Shown piece after piece: positions 1 through 11,530 of a stretch of DNA of 64,000 nucleotides. Position 1 is the first letter of the stretch, and the number at the start of each line of letters is the position of its first letter. Source of the DNA: Epiperipatus broadwayi. Taxonomy: Eukaryota; Onychophora; Udeonychophora; Euonychophora; Peripatidae. Made by a program: the position numbers and the translations under genes. The stretch lies in NCBI GenBank assembly GCA_028023455.1, contig JAQFVV010012447.1, positions 186,001 to 250,000 on the forward strand. Reading direction: 5' to 3'. Under the pieces are notes generated by a model that was not told the DNA's origin, searched no databases, and was given only the letters and a program-made list of their open reading frames with translations.

Positions 1-33
1 CCCTTTAAGCAAATAATTTTATTTATTATAACA

Positions 34-62
34 GTTTCGACTGTACTAGCAGTCTTCGTCAG
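34..62 (-). ncRNA. Hammerhead-ribozyme-like core, left arm
   Basis: Read on the minus strand, the segment gives CTGACGA, then a hairpin with stem GACTG/CAGTC and loop CTAGTA, then GAAAC. This matches the conserved hammerhead core (CUGANGA, stem II, GAAA). Penelope-like elements are known to carry hammerhead motifs in their terminal repeats. I could not find a convincing stem I partner or cleavage triplet nearby, and the downstream side runs off the window. Self-cleavage is therefore not shown; only the catalytic core is visible. Confidence 0.5.
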
Positions 63-854
63 ATCTACAACATAAAAAATTAGACAAATATTATATCAAT
101 ATAACCAAAATTCTTATTCTTCATATTCTCATATAAAATTATAATAAAACAAAATAATATAAAGCAAAAACAACTCAATCCAAAAACTTTTCAAACAAAT
201 TTTCCCAAATCTTTTAAAAACCCAAAACATAAAAACTAAACAATAAAAAATTAATAATAATAAAAAATAATTAAAAAAATAATAAAAATAATAATAATAA
301 TAAAAAAATAAAAAAACAATAACAAAAAAATTAATAATAAAAATATAAAAATTTTCTTTAAAATCATTTTTAAATTATATTTTATTTATATATGTAATTA
401 ATTATGTTAAAAAAGATAATTTTTGGTATTAATTTTTAGATTAATGTTTTAATGGGTCTTAAGGGTTTTTTTTTAAATGGTTTGATGATAAAATTTGAAT
501 TGTTTTAATACATTTATTTGCTTGTAATCTTAAAAAATAATTTAAAAATGATTTTAAAGAAAATTTTTATATTTTTATTATTAATTTTTTTGTTATTGTT
601 TTTTTATTTGTTTATTTTTTTTTATTATTATTATAATTTTTTTAATTATTTTTTATTATTATTAATTTTTTATAGTTTAGTTTTTATGTTTTGGGTTTTT
701 TAAAGATTTGGGAAAATTTTGTGTGAAAAGTTTTTGGATTGAGTTGTTTTTGCTTTATATTATTTTGTTTTATTATAATTTTATATGAGAATATGAAGAA
801 TAAGAGTTTTGGTTGCATTGATATAATATTTGTCTAATTTTTTATGTTGTAGAT

Positions 855-883
855 CTGACGAAGACTGCTAGTACAGTCAAAAC
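855..883 (+). ncRNA. Hammerhead-like core, mutated copy in right arm
   Basis: This is the mirror copy of the motif at 34-62, now on the plus strand: CTGACGA at 855-861, stem GACTG/CAGTC (863-867 and 874-878), loop CTAGTA. The following block is AAAAC instead of GAAAC, so the conserved G at position 879 is replaced by A. That base is catalytic in hammerheads, so this copy should be inactive even if the left one works. Confidence 0.45.
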
Positions 884-1144
884 TGTTATAATAAATAAAA
901 TTATTTGCTTAAAGTGTTAAAGGAGTGTTGATGAGTTTATAGTGAAATATAAAAAGAGGCAAAATATAGAGGGAGAAAGAAGAAATGGATAAGAGTTATA
1001 TGTGAAATAAAAGTATTTTATTTAACAGTAATATTTGTAATGATGTAAAAATAAAAAAAATATGATTTTATTTCTTTGTCATACATTATAACATAACAAA
1101 TGTACAATCACTTTTTCTTTTAAAATATATGTTCTCCAATAATA

Positions 1145-2667
1145 GCAATAAATTTAAAAAATTCTTCTCCTTTTTCTTTTCGAAAACTTTATTTTCTTAT
1201 GTCAATACTGAACATATATATATATATAATAAAAACTCCAATGTTTCAACTGTTTTTAATATTCTTACAGTCATTTTCAAGGATCTGCAACAACACGAAA
1301 TACATATTTATAAATTAATTTCAATTACCTAAATACCTTCATCTTACATTAACACAAACAGTAACAAACATATTAATCATACATAATTATATATTACTTA
1401 CATCTCTCTCCCACTACTATTTATTATTACACCTCTTTTTACATTATTTAATTACAAATCTTAAAATCATCCAAGAAACTTTTTATACAAATTTAAAAAC
1501 CAATCCTAATTTCAAATGACTCCCCCTTTTGTAAATCTTATCTAAAAACCCATCTCAAACCTACATTCCTAATCTATAGCTTTAAATGTATGTAAAACAT
1601 ATAAACATCTTTTTTTTTAAAAAAAAAACCTTTAACAATTTAACTAAACCCATTTAAACATTCCATTTTAATTATGGAGTAGATAAGGAATGTAAAATAA
1701 TGTATAATTAAAATGGAATGTTTAAATGGGTTTAAGTAAATTGGTAAAGGTTTTTTTTTGAAAAAAAGATGTTTATATTTGTTTTATATACATTTAAAGC
1801 TATAGATTAGGAGTGTAGTTTTGAGATGGGTTTTTAGATAAAATTTAAAAAGGGCAAAGTCATTTGAAATTAGGATTGGTTTTTAAATTTGATGGAGTAG
1901 ATAAGGAATGTAAAATAATGTATAATTAAAATAGAATGTTTAAATGGGTTTAGATAAATTGTTAAAGGCTTCTTTTAAAAAAAGATTTTTATATTTGTTT
2001 TATATACATTTAAAGCTATAGATTAAGAATGTAGTTTTGAGATGGGTTTTTAGATAAGATTTAAAAAGGGGGAAGTCATTTGAAATTATGGTTGGTTTTT
2101 AAATTTGATGGAGTAGATAAGGAATGTAAAATAATGTATAATTAAAATAGAATGTTTAAATGGGTTTAGGTAAATTGCTAAAGGTTTTTTTTAAAAAAGA
2201 TGTTTATATTTGTTTTATATACATTTAAAGGTATAGATTAGGAATGTAGTTTTGATGGGTTTTTAGATAAGATTTAAAAAGGGGGAAGTCATTTGAAATT
2301 ATGGTTGGTTTTTAAATTTGTATAAAATGTTTCTTAGATGATTTTTAAGATTTGTATTTAAATAATGTAAAAGGAAGTGTAATAATAAATAATAATGGGA
2401 GAGAGATGTAAGTAAAATATAATTATGTATGATTAATATATTTGTTACTGTTTATATTAATGTAAGATGATGGTATTTATGTAATTGAGGTTTATTTATA
2501 AATATGTATTTCATGTTGTTGTTGCAGATCGTTGAAAATGACTGTAAGAAGATAAAACAGTTGAAACATTGGAGTTTTTATTATATAAATGTATATATAT
2601 TTGTTCAGTATTGATATAAAAAATAAAGTTTTTGAAAAGAAAAAGGAGAATATTTTTTTTAATTTGT
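1145..2667. repeat. Second large inverted repeat, asymmetric arms
   Basis: The left arm (about 1145-1675) is the reverse complement of the right side (about 1704-2667), around a 28-base centre that starts ggagtagataagg. The right side is longer by about 430 bases because it holds two extra tandem copies of a 216-base unit. Near each outer end is a motif related to the first inverted repeat: on the plus strand at 2525-2567 it reads cagatcgttgaaaatgactg, then a stem-loop closed by ACTGT/ACAGT, then TTGAAAC. The minus-strand version lies at about 1243-1290. I infer a second, more diverged Penelope-type terminal repeat in head-to-head arrangement. No coding potential is seen. Confidence 0.7.
1675..2322 (+). 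repeat. Three tandem copies of a ~216-bp unit
   Basis: Each unit begins tggagtagataaggaatg, at 1675, 1893 and 2109, giving periods of 218 and 216 bases. The units share the blocks aatgtttaaatgggttta, a run of A/T, acatttaaag and gaagtcatttgaaatta. Small indels in the A/T runs distinguish the copies. The unit lies in one arm of the surrounding inverted repeat, and the opposite arm has only one equivalent. Confidence 0.8.
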
Positions 2668-3726
2668 TGATTTTATTTCTTTGCCATTTAAATTGTCTTC
2701 TTATAAAATTGTATGTAAAAATAGTAATTTGTTTGGAAATAAAAAAATTGCTTAAAAAGGGGGTATTACTTAGAGTAATTTATTAAATAATACAAAGGAA
2801 ATTTTTGATGGAAAGACTATTTCTGGAGTAGTTTATATTCTATACCTTGTTTTTGTAAGAAGATATGTGTAGGTCAGAGTAGTTTGCACTTAAATGAAAA
2901 ATAAAGGTATATAAAAGTATGGTTAGAAATAAATATCTTAGTTCTGCTTTGTATATCCATGAAAAAAATACAGGCCACCCTATTAATTTTTGATGAAGCT
3001 AAGGTTATCTTCTTTAAGAGAAATGAAGTAAAAAGGATTAAAGAATCTTTATTATTAAAAAAATAAGATTCTGAAGCAATTAACATGGATTTTGTCACAA
3101 TATATATACATACATACAGTAAAAGTAATAATAAAGAGAAGTTTTTTTCAGTAAATATTTATTTTTGCTTTTTTTCAATGTGAAGAAACTATTTTGAAGA
3201 TTCACTTTATATTGCATACACAGTAACATCTACTTTTTTATATATATAAAATTAACTAAAACTGTTTATAACAATAATATAATATATACAAAAAAGCTCT
3301 ATAAATGTATACTATATAATTTTCAATGTATTTTCACTAGCCAATTATTAGTTAAATTAATTTATATATGTGTGTGTCTGTGATATAATGATATTGCTCT
3401 TAACAAGCTTTTCAGAATATTCCCAACCTCAAAGCAGTTTTTGCTACTGGCTTCCTCGGTGAGGTGCTAGGATATTCAAGCATTAGATTTAAAATACCAG
3501 GCCAAGCCCAGCACTTTATCTAATGGATAAGTATTAAATTTGCAGACATTCCAGCTATCTAACTTAAATAGCTATATAGGACTGAACTAAGTTCAGATAC
3601 ACCATATATTAATAGCTTTAGCAATATAAAATCACCAAAGCTCTTTCATCTAATTATTTATCTGTATGTCCATATTAAATTAATAAGTGAAATAATGCTT
3701 AAAGCTAAATGGGTTTATATGTAACC
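2668..3726. other. Unassigned AT-rich spacer
   Basis: No recognisable gene or repeat. It contains a short TA run near 3098-3117, a TG run near 3370 and a less AT-rich patch at about 3420-3520. I see no tRNA-like promoter boxes or terminal repeats to classify that patch. Confidence 0.5.
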
Positions 3727-3865
3727 ATTAGAAACCAGTAACCACCTAAACATACCAATATAGATAATAATCAATATTTCTCACTGAGAGAGGTTGCCTT
3801 GACAACAGTGAGAAATATTGATTATTTTCTATATTGGTATGTTTAGGTGGTTACTGGTTTCTAAT
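3727..3865. repeat. Near-perfect hairpin, 60-bp stem
   Basis: Arms 3727-3786 and 3806-3865 are complementary over 60 bases with a single mismatch, around a 19-base loop (3787-3805). The right arm resembles the repeat at 19803-19934 and 20160-20291: all share a block like ttgccttgacaacagt followed by a tgatt...ttggtatg-type segment. The left arm is therefore an inverted copy of that repeat's tail. The near identity of the arms implies recent formation or gene conversion between arms. Confidence 0.85.
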
Positions 3866-3869
3866 GATT

Positions 3870-4575
3870 CCATATTAAATTGTATTGCAATTTCCATAAT
3901 TAATTTAATATTCAATTTTTTTATATATTTCACATCATTTCTTATTTTACAATTACCTATTAATTCATTTAGATTTTTACATTTGACCAGCCTATGTTGA
4001 GGTGTTTGTCTAAATAATTTTTAATTTTAATAATGTATTATAAATTTTAGCAAAGTATGACAGTTTTATTCACTTTTTATTAGAGCTACAAATATTTTTA
4101 TATTATTATTTAAATTAGGTGATTATAACTAAAAAGTTAGCTTTTAATATTCTTAGAATTATATCTATAGTTTTTATATAATTTAATAAATTATTCTCTT
4201 TTGCAAAATAACTATATTTTTATCTGTATTATATCTATTACTTTTATGTTTAAAATTTTTAAGAACTGCCATCTTTTATATCGCTACTTGGTGTGAATCT
4301 ATAGAAAATTATTTTCTTAATTTATCTTCTTTAATAAAATGTTTTAATATAATTTTGTTATCATTATCTATATTAATCTATGTATGTAAATATTTTATTT
4401 TAACATCAAATTTCATTTTTTGTAACTTTAATATTTAATTTTTGTAAATATTATTTATAGCTCATTTGTTATCAATTATTAAGTTTTCATCAACATATCT
4501 AGAATAGTGTATTATTTTTTGATTCAAAATTATTCCTTTTTTAATTATTTTAATTTCTAATTCATTTATAAATAT
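3870..4575 (-). pseudogene. Decayed Penelope-like element fragment (minus copy)
   Basis: Read on the minus strand, this stretch encodes degraded pieces of a Penelope-like reverse transcriptase and its downstream linker. A segment near 4486-4530 translates to HYSRYVDENLII, resembling the RT catalytic block with YVDD changed to YVDE. Further along it is homologous, nucleotide for nucleotide, to the plus-strand fragment at 4610-5230, including the part leading into the GIY-YIG domain. Several stops and frameshifts break the frame. The family is recognised mainly through its partner copy. The two fragments lie head to head, forming an imperfect palindrome with centre at about 4484-4613. Confidence 0.6.
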
Positions 4576-4609
4576 TAATGATATTAACACACTAATAGCA
4601 CAATATGAT

Positions 4610-5400
4610 ACTTTAATAACTGGTAACAAATGTGCTATAAATAATATTTATAAAGAATTTAATAATAATGTATATAATATTAAATTTACAAAAGTAAAAT
4701 TTGATGTTAAAATAAAATGTTTAGATGTAGAGGTTAATATAGATAAAGACAACAAAATTATATTAAAACATTTCATTAGAAGATAAATTAAGAAAAATAA
4801 TTTCTATAGATTCACAACAAGCATGGATACAAAAGATGGCAGTTATTAAAAATTTTGAACATTAAAAATGATAGATATAGTACGGATAAAAATATAGCTA
4901 TTTATTGAATGAAGAGTTTATTGAATTATACAAAAATTATAAATATAATGTTAAGAGTATTAAAAATGTACATTTTAATTATAAACAATTTAATTTAAAT
5001 AATAATAATAATAATATAAATAATAATAGCAACTCTAACAAAAAGTGGATAAAATGTTCATACTATTCTAAAATTAAAATACATTTTTAAAAATAAAAGG
5101 ATGATCAAAAGTAAAAATCTAGACAAATTAATAAGTAATTATAAAATAAGAGATGATATGAAATGTAAAAAAATAATTGTATATAAAATTAATTGTGGAA
5201 ATTGTTATATGATTTACTATGAATATACAGGAAAATCTGCACTACATATTCACTATTTAAAATGCAAACATAAAATAGATTGGGTAAAAATTATAAAACA
5301 TGTAAACTATATTTAAAAAATCCAATAGAAGAAAAATATATGAAACAAATTATATTAACTACAATAAATATAATAGTGAATATATATAAAACATTAATTA
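4610..5400 (+). pseudogene. Decayed Penelope-like fragment with GIY-YIG
   Basis: The plus strand keeps an open stretch at 5101-5316 whose product includes VYKINCGNCYMIYYEYTGKS, which resembles the GIY-YIG endonuclease of Penelope-like elements (Tyr pair, Cys-Gly-x-Cys lead-in, YTGK in place of YIGE). Upstream, 4905-5090 is Asn/Lys-rich linker, and 4640-4785 translates to a piece like FDVKIKCLDVEVNIDKDNK, matching the region just after the RT catalytic block. Stops separate the segments. The 5' side mirrors the minus-strand copy at 3870-4480. Such elements transpose by target-primed reverse transcription using the GIY-YIG nuclease. This copy is certainly inactive. Confidence 0.6.
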
Positions 5401-8400
5401 ATTTAAATAATAATTAGCTAAAGATAAATGAATGAAAAATTATATACTATACATTTATGAAGGTTTTTAAAATTCCTTGATATATTGTATTATTGTTATA
5501 ATTGGTTCTAGTTAATTTTATATATAAAAAAGATAGAAGTGGCTATATATGCAATGCAAAGTAAATCTTCAAAATAGTTCCATCATATTGAAAAGGGCTA
5601 AATTAAATATTTGAAGAAAAAAGCATTTTTATCATATATATATATATATATATACAATTATTGCTGTTATATAAAGATATTTTATATTGTGTGATTTATT
5701 TAATTTTTAAAAAGTGTAGTTTCTCCATTATAAATTTAGCCTATTTTTTCATCTTTAATAACTTCAATAAAAACTTTGATCACTTATGATTATTTGTGAA
5801 GAGAGTTATAACTCAATTGCTATTCCAATGATAAAATGAAAAAAAATCATTGTTCCTAAAAAAATAAATTCTTTATTTTGAAAGTGTTAATAAAAAATAT
5901 TCATTTTATTGTCATAACATAATAAATTATATTAGCTCAATTTATTATCATTGAATCAAATTAGTATATATTTCTTTTTTTTTATTTTGCAATTTTTGGG
6001 GGACCAATAAATACATGCATATAATTTTTAAGGGTTATTTTTTATGCTTTTTTTTTAAAATCTAAAGCAGTGATGCATAGTTGTGGTTCACAATTCCACA
6101 AAACATCATTGGAAAATTTTGGGGGTTGTGGAATTTTCAGGAAATTTATGTGTAATAAAAAATAAGTATTTCTCCCATTAAAAGTAAAATAATATATAGT
6201 CACTATGGGACATATCCAAAATAAAACAAATAAGACATTTTTATTATGTTATTAAATAAAATTAATAACATTCAAATTATCATATTGTGTGCATCTTGTT
6301 TTCCCCATCATTTAACTCCACCATTTCTGGTTGAACAAAGTAATCCAAGTATGCAATGTCAGTATATGCAGTGCTGTTTAAAACTTGTTAAAAATCCATT
6401 GCATTCTAATTGTGATTTTACATTTTTTATATGTTCATTTACGTGCATTTTTACATCCTGTTTGTTAATTACATATTTCAATTATCTTTACTGAATACTA
6501 ATAAATGTGCATTTGATATTTTTAATTCTAATATCCTTTTAAATGGAAAAGAATAACTGACTGATATTTCATGTGACAAAATATTGGACACCCAATTTAA
6601 GTCACTGATTTATCAGAAATTTTATTTTGTAACTGAAGAAACAATGAAATTTGCATCTACCTATTTATGTGAAATTAGTTTTTCAAAAGTAGTTGCTATT
6701 AAAATGAAATATTGATTATGATCAGATTCAGAAAATAAATTAAAAATACAGTCCCAAATGTTGAAGCCGTTCCGCATTCTGTGGAAGTTCAAGTTTTTAC
6801 ATTGATTATTAAATTTAATTTGTTTTTTTTTACTAAATTTCTGCATTTATTAGGATTTTTTTGTCTATACAGGGTACATAAAATTATATTTATTAAAATT
6901 AATATTTCCTAAATTACAAGTTTTATTATATTTCTGAATTAGTCAAAAAAAGTTTTAGAGGTCTCATAGTAAACTGTCTAAAAAGGAAGTGACAAATAGA
7001 AATAGGTTGCACGTTGTTGCTATAAAGCATCATTTGTAATAGATTGTGAAATCTAAGGTGAATTGTATGTTATAGTACTATAGATCATTTATAAATATTT
7101 TATAATAGTTTTCTATTTGTATACAACATTGCCCTCATATTTGTGATTTTTGGTTCTAAGTCTTATCGTAATAACTGAAAATTGAAGCAGAACCATGATT
7201 ATGATGTCAATAGTATACTCAGTTTAATTAATGTAATTTAATATATTTTTAAACTTCTCTTATAGTAATTTCATATTATTAATAATAGAAGAATATAAAA
7301 ATATTTGATATATATGAAACAATTTTATTTTTCTGTGTTATTTAGTATAATAGCATTGAGAGCTCCAAATCTATGAATCACAATTCAACTCTGTCACTTC
7401 CTGTGTTCAAATTTCACAGGAATTCCTGAATTCAAAACTATTTGATATCATTTTTTTAAAAAAAATTGTATATTATAAGACAATGATCAAATGGTTTATT
7501 GCTTGGGAAGTTCAAGTAGTAGAAGTAAAAGAATTATACCATGATCAATGACATAGAGTTCCAGAATTTATTTCTGCACCAAAATCATATAGTACATATA
7601 TAAAATTAAAACTCATTTAAACAAAGTTTTTAATTTTTTCATGGTAAATAATCACAAGACCAATATTGCACAATTCAAGTTTTCAAAAGTTAAAAAGAAA
7701 ACTAATCTTGAAACAAAAAAAAAATTTTTTTTAAATAATCATTCTGCTTTACAAATATTATGTGAAAAAATACCACCATTTTATGCAATTTGACCTTTGC
7801 AAGCTGATCTTAGCACTATAGGATTTTCTTATCTATTGATAATTCTTAATATCTAGAATGAAAATAAAAATTAAAACATAGATTCATTATTGTTCCATTG
7901 AAATTGTTCAATACAAAATTACAACACAAATATCAGTGCTCTGTTAAAATGCTATTATAAGTGGTCTCATGATGGTCAAATTTGAAAGGTTGCACCACCT
8001 TCATAGACTAACAAAGGATTAATACATATCTTATTTAAAAAATTCTTTTTTAAAAAAGATAACATTTTTTATTTTATTTTTTTTTAATATACAATTTTAA
8101 TGTTTATTTTTAATATCTTTTCTGTTAATAAATGAAAAGATATACCCTCCCCCCTATCTTTGTACTTGAACAAAGAATTAACCAGAGGCTAATAATTTTT
8201 TTGAGTTTTTTTTTCTTTTAATGTTTTTTTTTTTTTTGATAAAATAAAAAAAACCAAATCATTAAATTAGGAATTTCAAACTACTTTAAAGAAAAGATTC
8301 TTTTACTATTTTCTCATAATAATTTTGCATTTGTAATACCAGTGGCAATATTGTGAATTTTTAAAAAAAATATTTTTTATTAATTTTTATTTTAATATTT

Positions 8401-9499
8401 ATTAATAATTTTTTTAAATGCAAATAAATAAAATATGGATATTGAAAGTAAGTATGTATAGAGAGTGGCAACTGTATTGGAATATTTATGAGGATATTAA
8501 AATGGAAATAATTTTTTTTACTATATGAATAAAATGTATATCTTTTAATTATAAAATAATTTACAAGGTAAACGTGTGTTTACAATATTTTATGCCTATA
8601 TATAAGTTATTGGATTGTTTCATTATACATATGTTCAATTCAACTTGATTGTTTGTGAGATTACAAAAAAAAAAAAAACAAATTGTTTCTGTCCCTTCTG
8701 ATACTTAAATGTCATGTGACCTGTCAAGTGGTAAATATTTCAGGTTTCTTTTTTTTTTTTTTGCTAGATCTATTTTTAATCTTGGTTTAATGCCTTTATT
8801 AACTTTTAACTTCATCATTAACTTCATGTACAAACTTTTTTTCTGGGCATTTAAAAGAGGTTTATTATTTTTTAAAAATGATCAATTCATGTTTTATAAT
8901 TACTTTTTACTGAAATATTTCTTTTATACCAAAAAGTATAATGATTATCCTTTACACACGATGACACTCAAGAAAAAGTATTTTTTAAAAATAAGTATTT
9001 TTAAAAATCTACCCAGTATAAACTGACTTAAAGTTGATACTAAATTCATTTATATGTTTATTGAATCATTATAGCAATTATATTTTGATTTATAAAGAAT
9101 TATTTCATTCACGTTTCATAGATTGTTTGTCAGAAATAAGTATAACTTCCTTCATAATTAACCTTATAATTAACCTCAATTTTTTCAATGACTAGTTATA
9201 TATATTTAAAGCCTGTCTTAAACTCTCTTCATTATTGCTCTATCCCTGCATATTATGCCTAATTTTGCTCTCTCTCTCTCTCTCTTTTATTTTGCGTTTT
9301 TAAATATAATAATAGTTCATCATTATTTATTCTCTTAGACTAATACTGTACTTTGTCACCATTTTAGTTGTGTTTTTTTTTTTTTTTTTTTGGTAATTCG
9401 TATTTAGTCTGTTATGAATATGAAAAAATATATAAGATGCATATATTTTAATTTCATAATGATAACATTTATATTTAAATATGAATTTTTACATTTAAT
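5401..9499. other. Featureless AT-rich spacer
   Basis: No supported gene or mobile element. It includes a short TA microsatellite (about 5635-5656), T-runs near 8220-8240 and 8750-8762, and a CT run at about 9269-9286. The open frames at 6246-6494, 6661-6846 and 8709-9026 resemble nothing I recognise and have composition expected by chance. Confidence 0.5.
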
Positions 9500-9630
9500 A
9501 TGTCTTTATTTAGTCAAGCATTGGTGGTCGAGAGGTCAGTGACAACTGCTTTACAAGCAGTTGTCCCGGGTTAGCGGGTACGCTTCCTGGCTGATGCTAT
9601 GACACATGAGAAAAAAAATGTCTTTATTTA
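9500..9630 (+). mobile_element. Short tRNA-derived SINE with target-site duplication
   Basis: A 105-base insert (9513-9617) is bounded by exact 13-base direct repeats, atgtctttattta, at 9500-9512 and 9618-9630. The insert has a tRNA-like head: an A-box-like segment tggtcgagaggtcagtg (9525-9541) and an anticodon-type arm with an 8-bp perfect stem ACAACTGC/GCAGTTGT (9542-9549, 9557-9564) and a 7-base loop TTTACAA, in which TAC would be a valine anticodon. A degraded B-box region follows, and an A-run (9611-9618) forms the tail. Known SINEs move using LINE enzymes and leave this kind of duplication. The intact repeats imply a fairly young insertion. It is not a functional tRNA, because the acceptor and T arms do not fold. 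Confidence 0.8.
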
Positions 9631-11394
9631 AAACTAATTTGATCTATAATTAGACATTTTAATTATATATATTTTATATTTTTTAGGCATCATAAAAAAG
9701 GAGAAATTAGCAGTGGGAAAAAAATCATTGATCATCTCCATTTTGATCGTGAGCATTTTACTGAAGCTGCTGCTATTGATAACCCTTCATTCTCAGTTCA
9801 TCTCTGATAAATTACCTGCAGCAACTGACATTCACAAAGTCAAATAAGTTACTTTGAGCATTACTTGAATTATCAAGTACATTATGGTCACAGTAATATT
9901 TTACCTCAAGGACCTGTTGTTAATGTTTTGTAACTAAGAGGAACTATTGATTCATGAAAGTGCGGAAAACACTTAACTAAATTGAATGAACTTTTTTTTT
10001 AATTTAAAAATTCATCAATATTGAAGTCATTCATTTAGTTTTGTTTTTTTTTTTTTTTTTGCAATTTTTTATATTATATAATGAACTATTGTTGTTTTCA
10101 ACAATCATTACTGATTATGTATTTTTCATTAAGTTCCCGTTCATCGATAAAGATTTCTATGTTAATAAAAATGTAGAATATAAAGAAGTAGTTTACCACT
10201 TTGATATTACTTAATTACTGCAAAGACATGTTTTATTATAGAGTTCATTATGGTTAATTAGATGGTACTTACAAATTTATTGTAGATAACTACGTAGAGG
10301 TTAAATAAAATAATGGATATGCAAGATCACTGTTATCTAATGCAGTTAAGTAGGCTCTTGGAATCATATAAATCTTAATTTTCGAATTACAGGTAAGCTA
10401 AAAAAATCCACAAACCCTTTACAATCAAGCCATCCTCCATCCACTCCTATGATGGCCAGCGAAGGTTAAAATATCATAACCAAATTTTCCAATTTAGTTT
10501 TCTCAAAGAATTTTTATTTTTTTAAATTACTGATATACTCACATAATATTCTAAAAATATAAAACTAAAAAACTGTAAAAAATCATTAGTTTATCAATAA
10601 TTAAGTTCTGCTTATGGGCTTTTTAATTGAACTATGGATTTATTTAAGAAGGTATTTGTAATTATACTCATTATATGAACTTTATATTAATACAGTATTT
10701 GAAAAATAAACATTAAGACATAATTTAAACATGTACGTTACATATAAATAAATATATATATAAAGGTTTATGTGTTCTTATATATATATATATATACACA
10801 TTTTCAATTATGTACAATAAATGAAATTTCAATCATTCCGATTAAATATAAAGTTCATAAAAGAATGTCATAACCTTGATTTTGTTAAATAAATATATTA
10901 GCATGATTTTTTTTATTATATAATATTTTAATGTCTGCTATTGTAATCATATATTTTAATGAACAGTGTAGTATTTTTTTTCCAGTTTTTTAAATTATGC
11001 TTGCTACTAATAGATTACGCTACAAATTTTAATTTGTTGTGAAATAAATAAAAAAAAGTAAGCTAGCTTTTAAAATCAATTAATTTAGAAAAAATGCCAA
11101 AAAACAACAAATAATAAACAACTACTTGACAGCAGGTAAAAAATAAATAAGATAGCTTATACTTAAAAAAATCAAATTTAAACTCATATTATATATAATA
11201 GTTTTAAAAGCTGATGAAAATTTCATTGTTTTTACTAAATTTAATTAACTATCTAGCATTACTTTATCACCCAAATATATTATTAAAAATGATATCATTT
11301 CTGACTTTTTTTGAGTTTATATTAGATGGCAAATATGAAAATTAATATCACATGATCACCATATTCTATGCTCCTCACTCACTAATGAAAGCCA
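9631..11394. other. Featureless AT-rich spacer
   Basis: I see no gene. A T-run lies at about 10044-10061 and TA runs at about 10750-10800. Nothing here can be assigned to a family by eye. Confidence 0.5.
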
Positions 11395-11530
11395 CGAACT
11401 ACTACTACTACTACTACTACTACTCACTGCTGAAAGCCACGAACTACTACTACTACTACTACTACTACTATTGCTGCTGAAACTACTGCTGCTACTACTA
11501 TTACTACTACTTCTATTATTATTATTATTT
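11395..11530 (+). repeat. ACT/CTG-rich trinucleotide microsatellite
   Basis: Two blocks of (ACT)n, each preceded by tgaaagccacgaact, then mixed GCT, ACT and ATT triplets. The repeated flank shows that the whole block, flank included, was duplicated in tandem. Confidence 0.85.

Larger units (their letters stand above)
3..914. repeat. Large inverted repeat with Penelope-type ends
   Basis: Two arms (about 3-380 and 534-914) are reverse complements with only scattered differences, separated by a T-rich spacer of about 150 bases. The outer ends read ctttaagcaaataatttta on the left and its complement on the right. Just inside each end lies a hammerhead-like motif (annotated separately). Neither arm has coding capacity; the short open frames are low-complexity Phe/Leu/Tyr or Asn/Lys strings. 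The same terminal motif recurs at 21695-21722, so this is a dispersed family. I infer it derives from terminal repeats of a Penelope-like retroelement arranged head to head. The left end lies at the window edge, so the element may extend further. Confidence 0.75.

Noticed and set aside
6246-6846. Possible host or transposase gene fragments
   Set aside because: I compared the translated pieces with transposase families that I know and saw no consistent motif order.
9542-9564. Functional valine tRNA
   Set aside because: Only the anticodon arm folds; acceptor and T arms are absent, and the unit is flanked by a target-site duplication.
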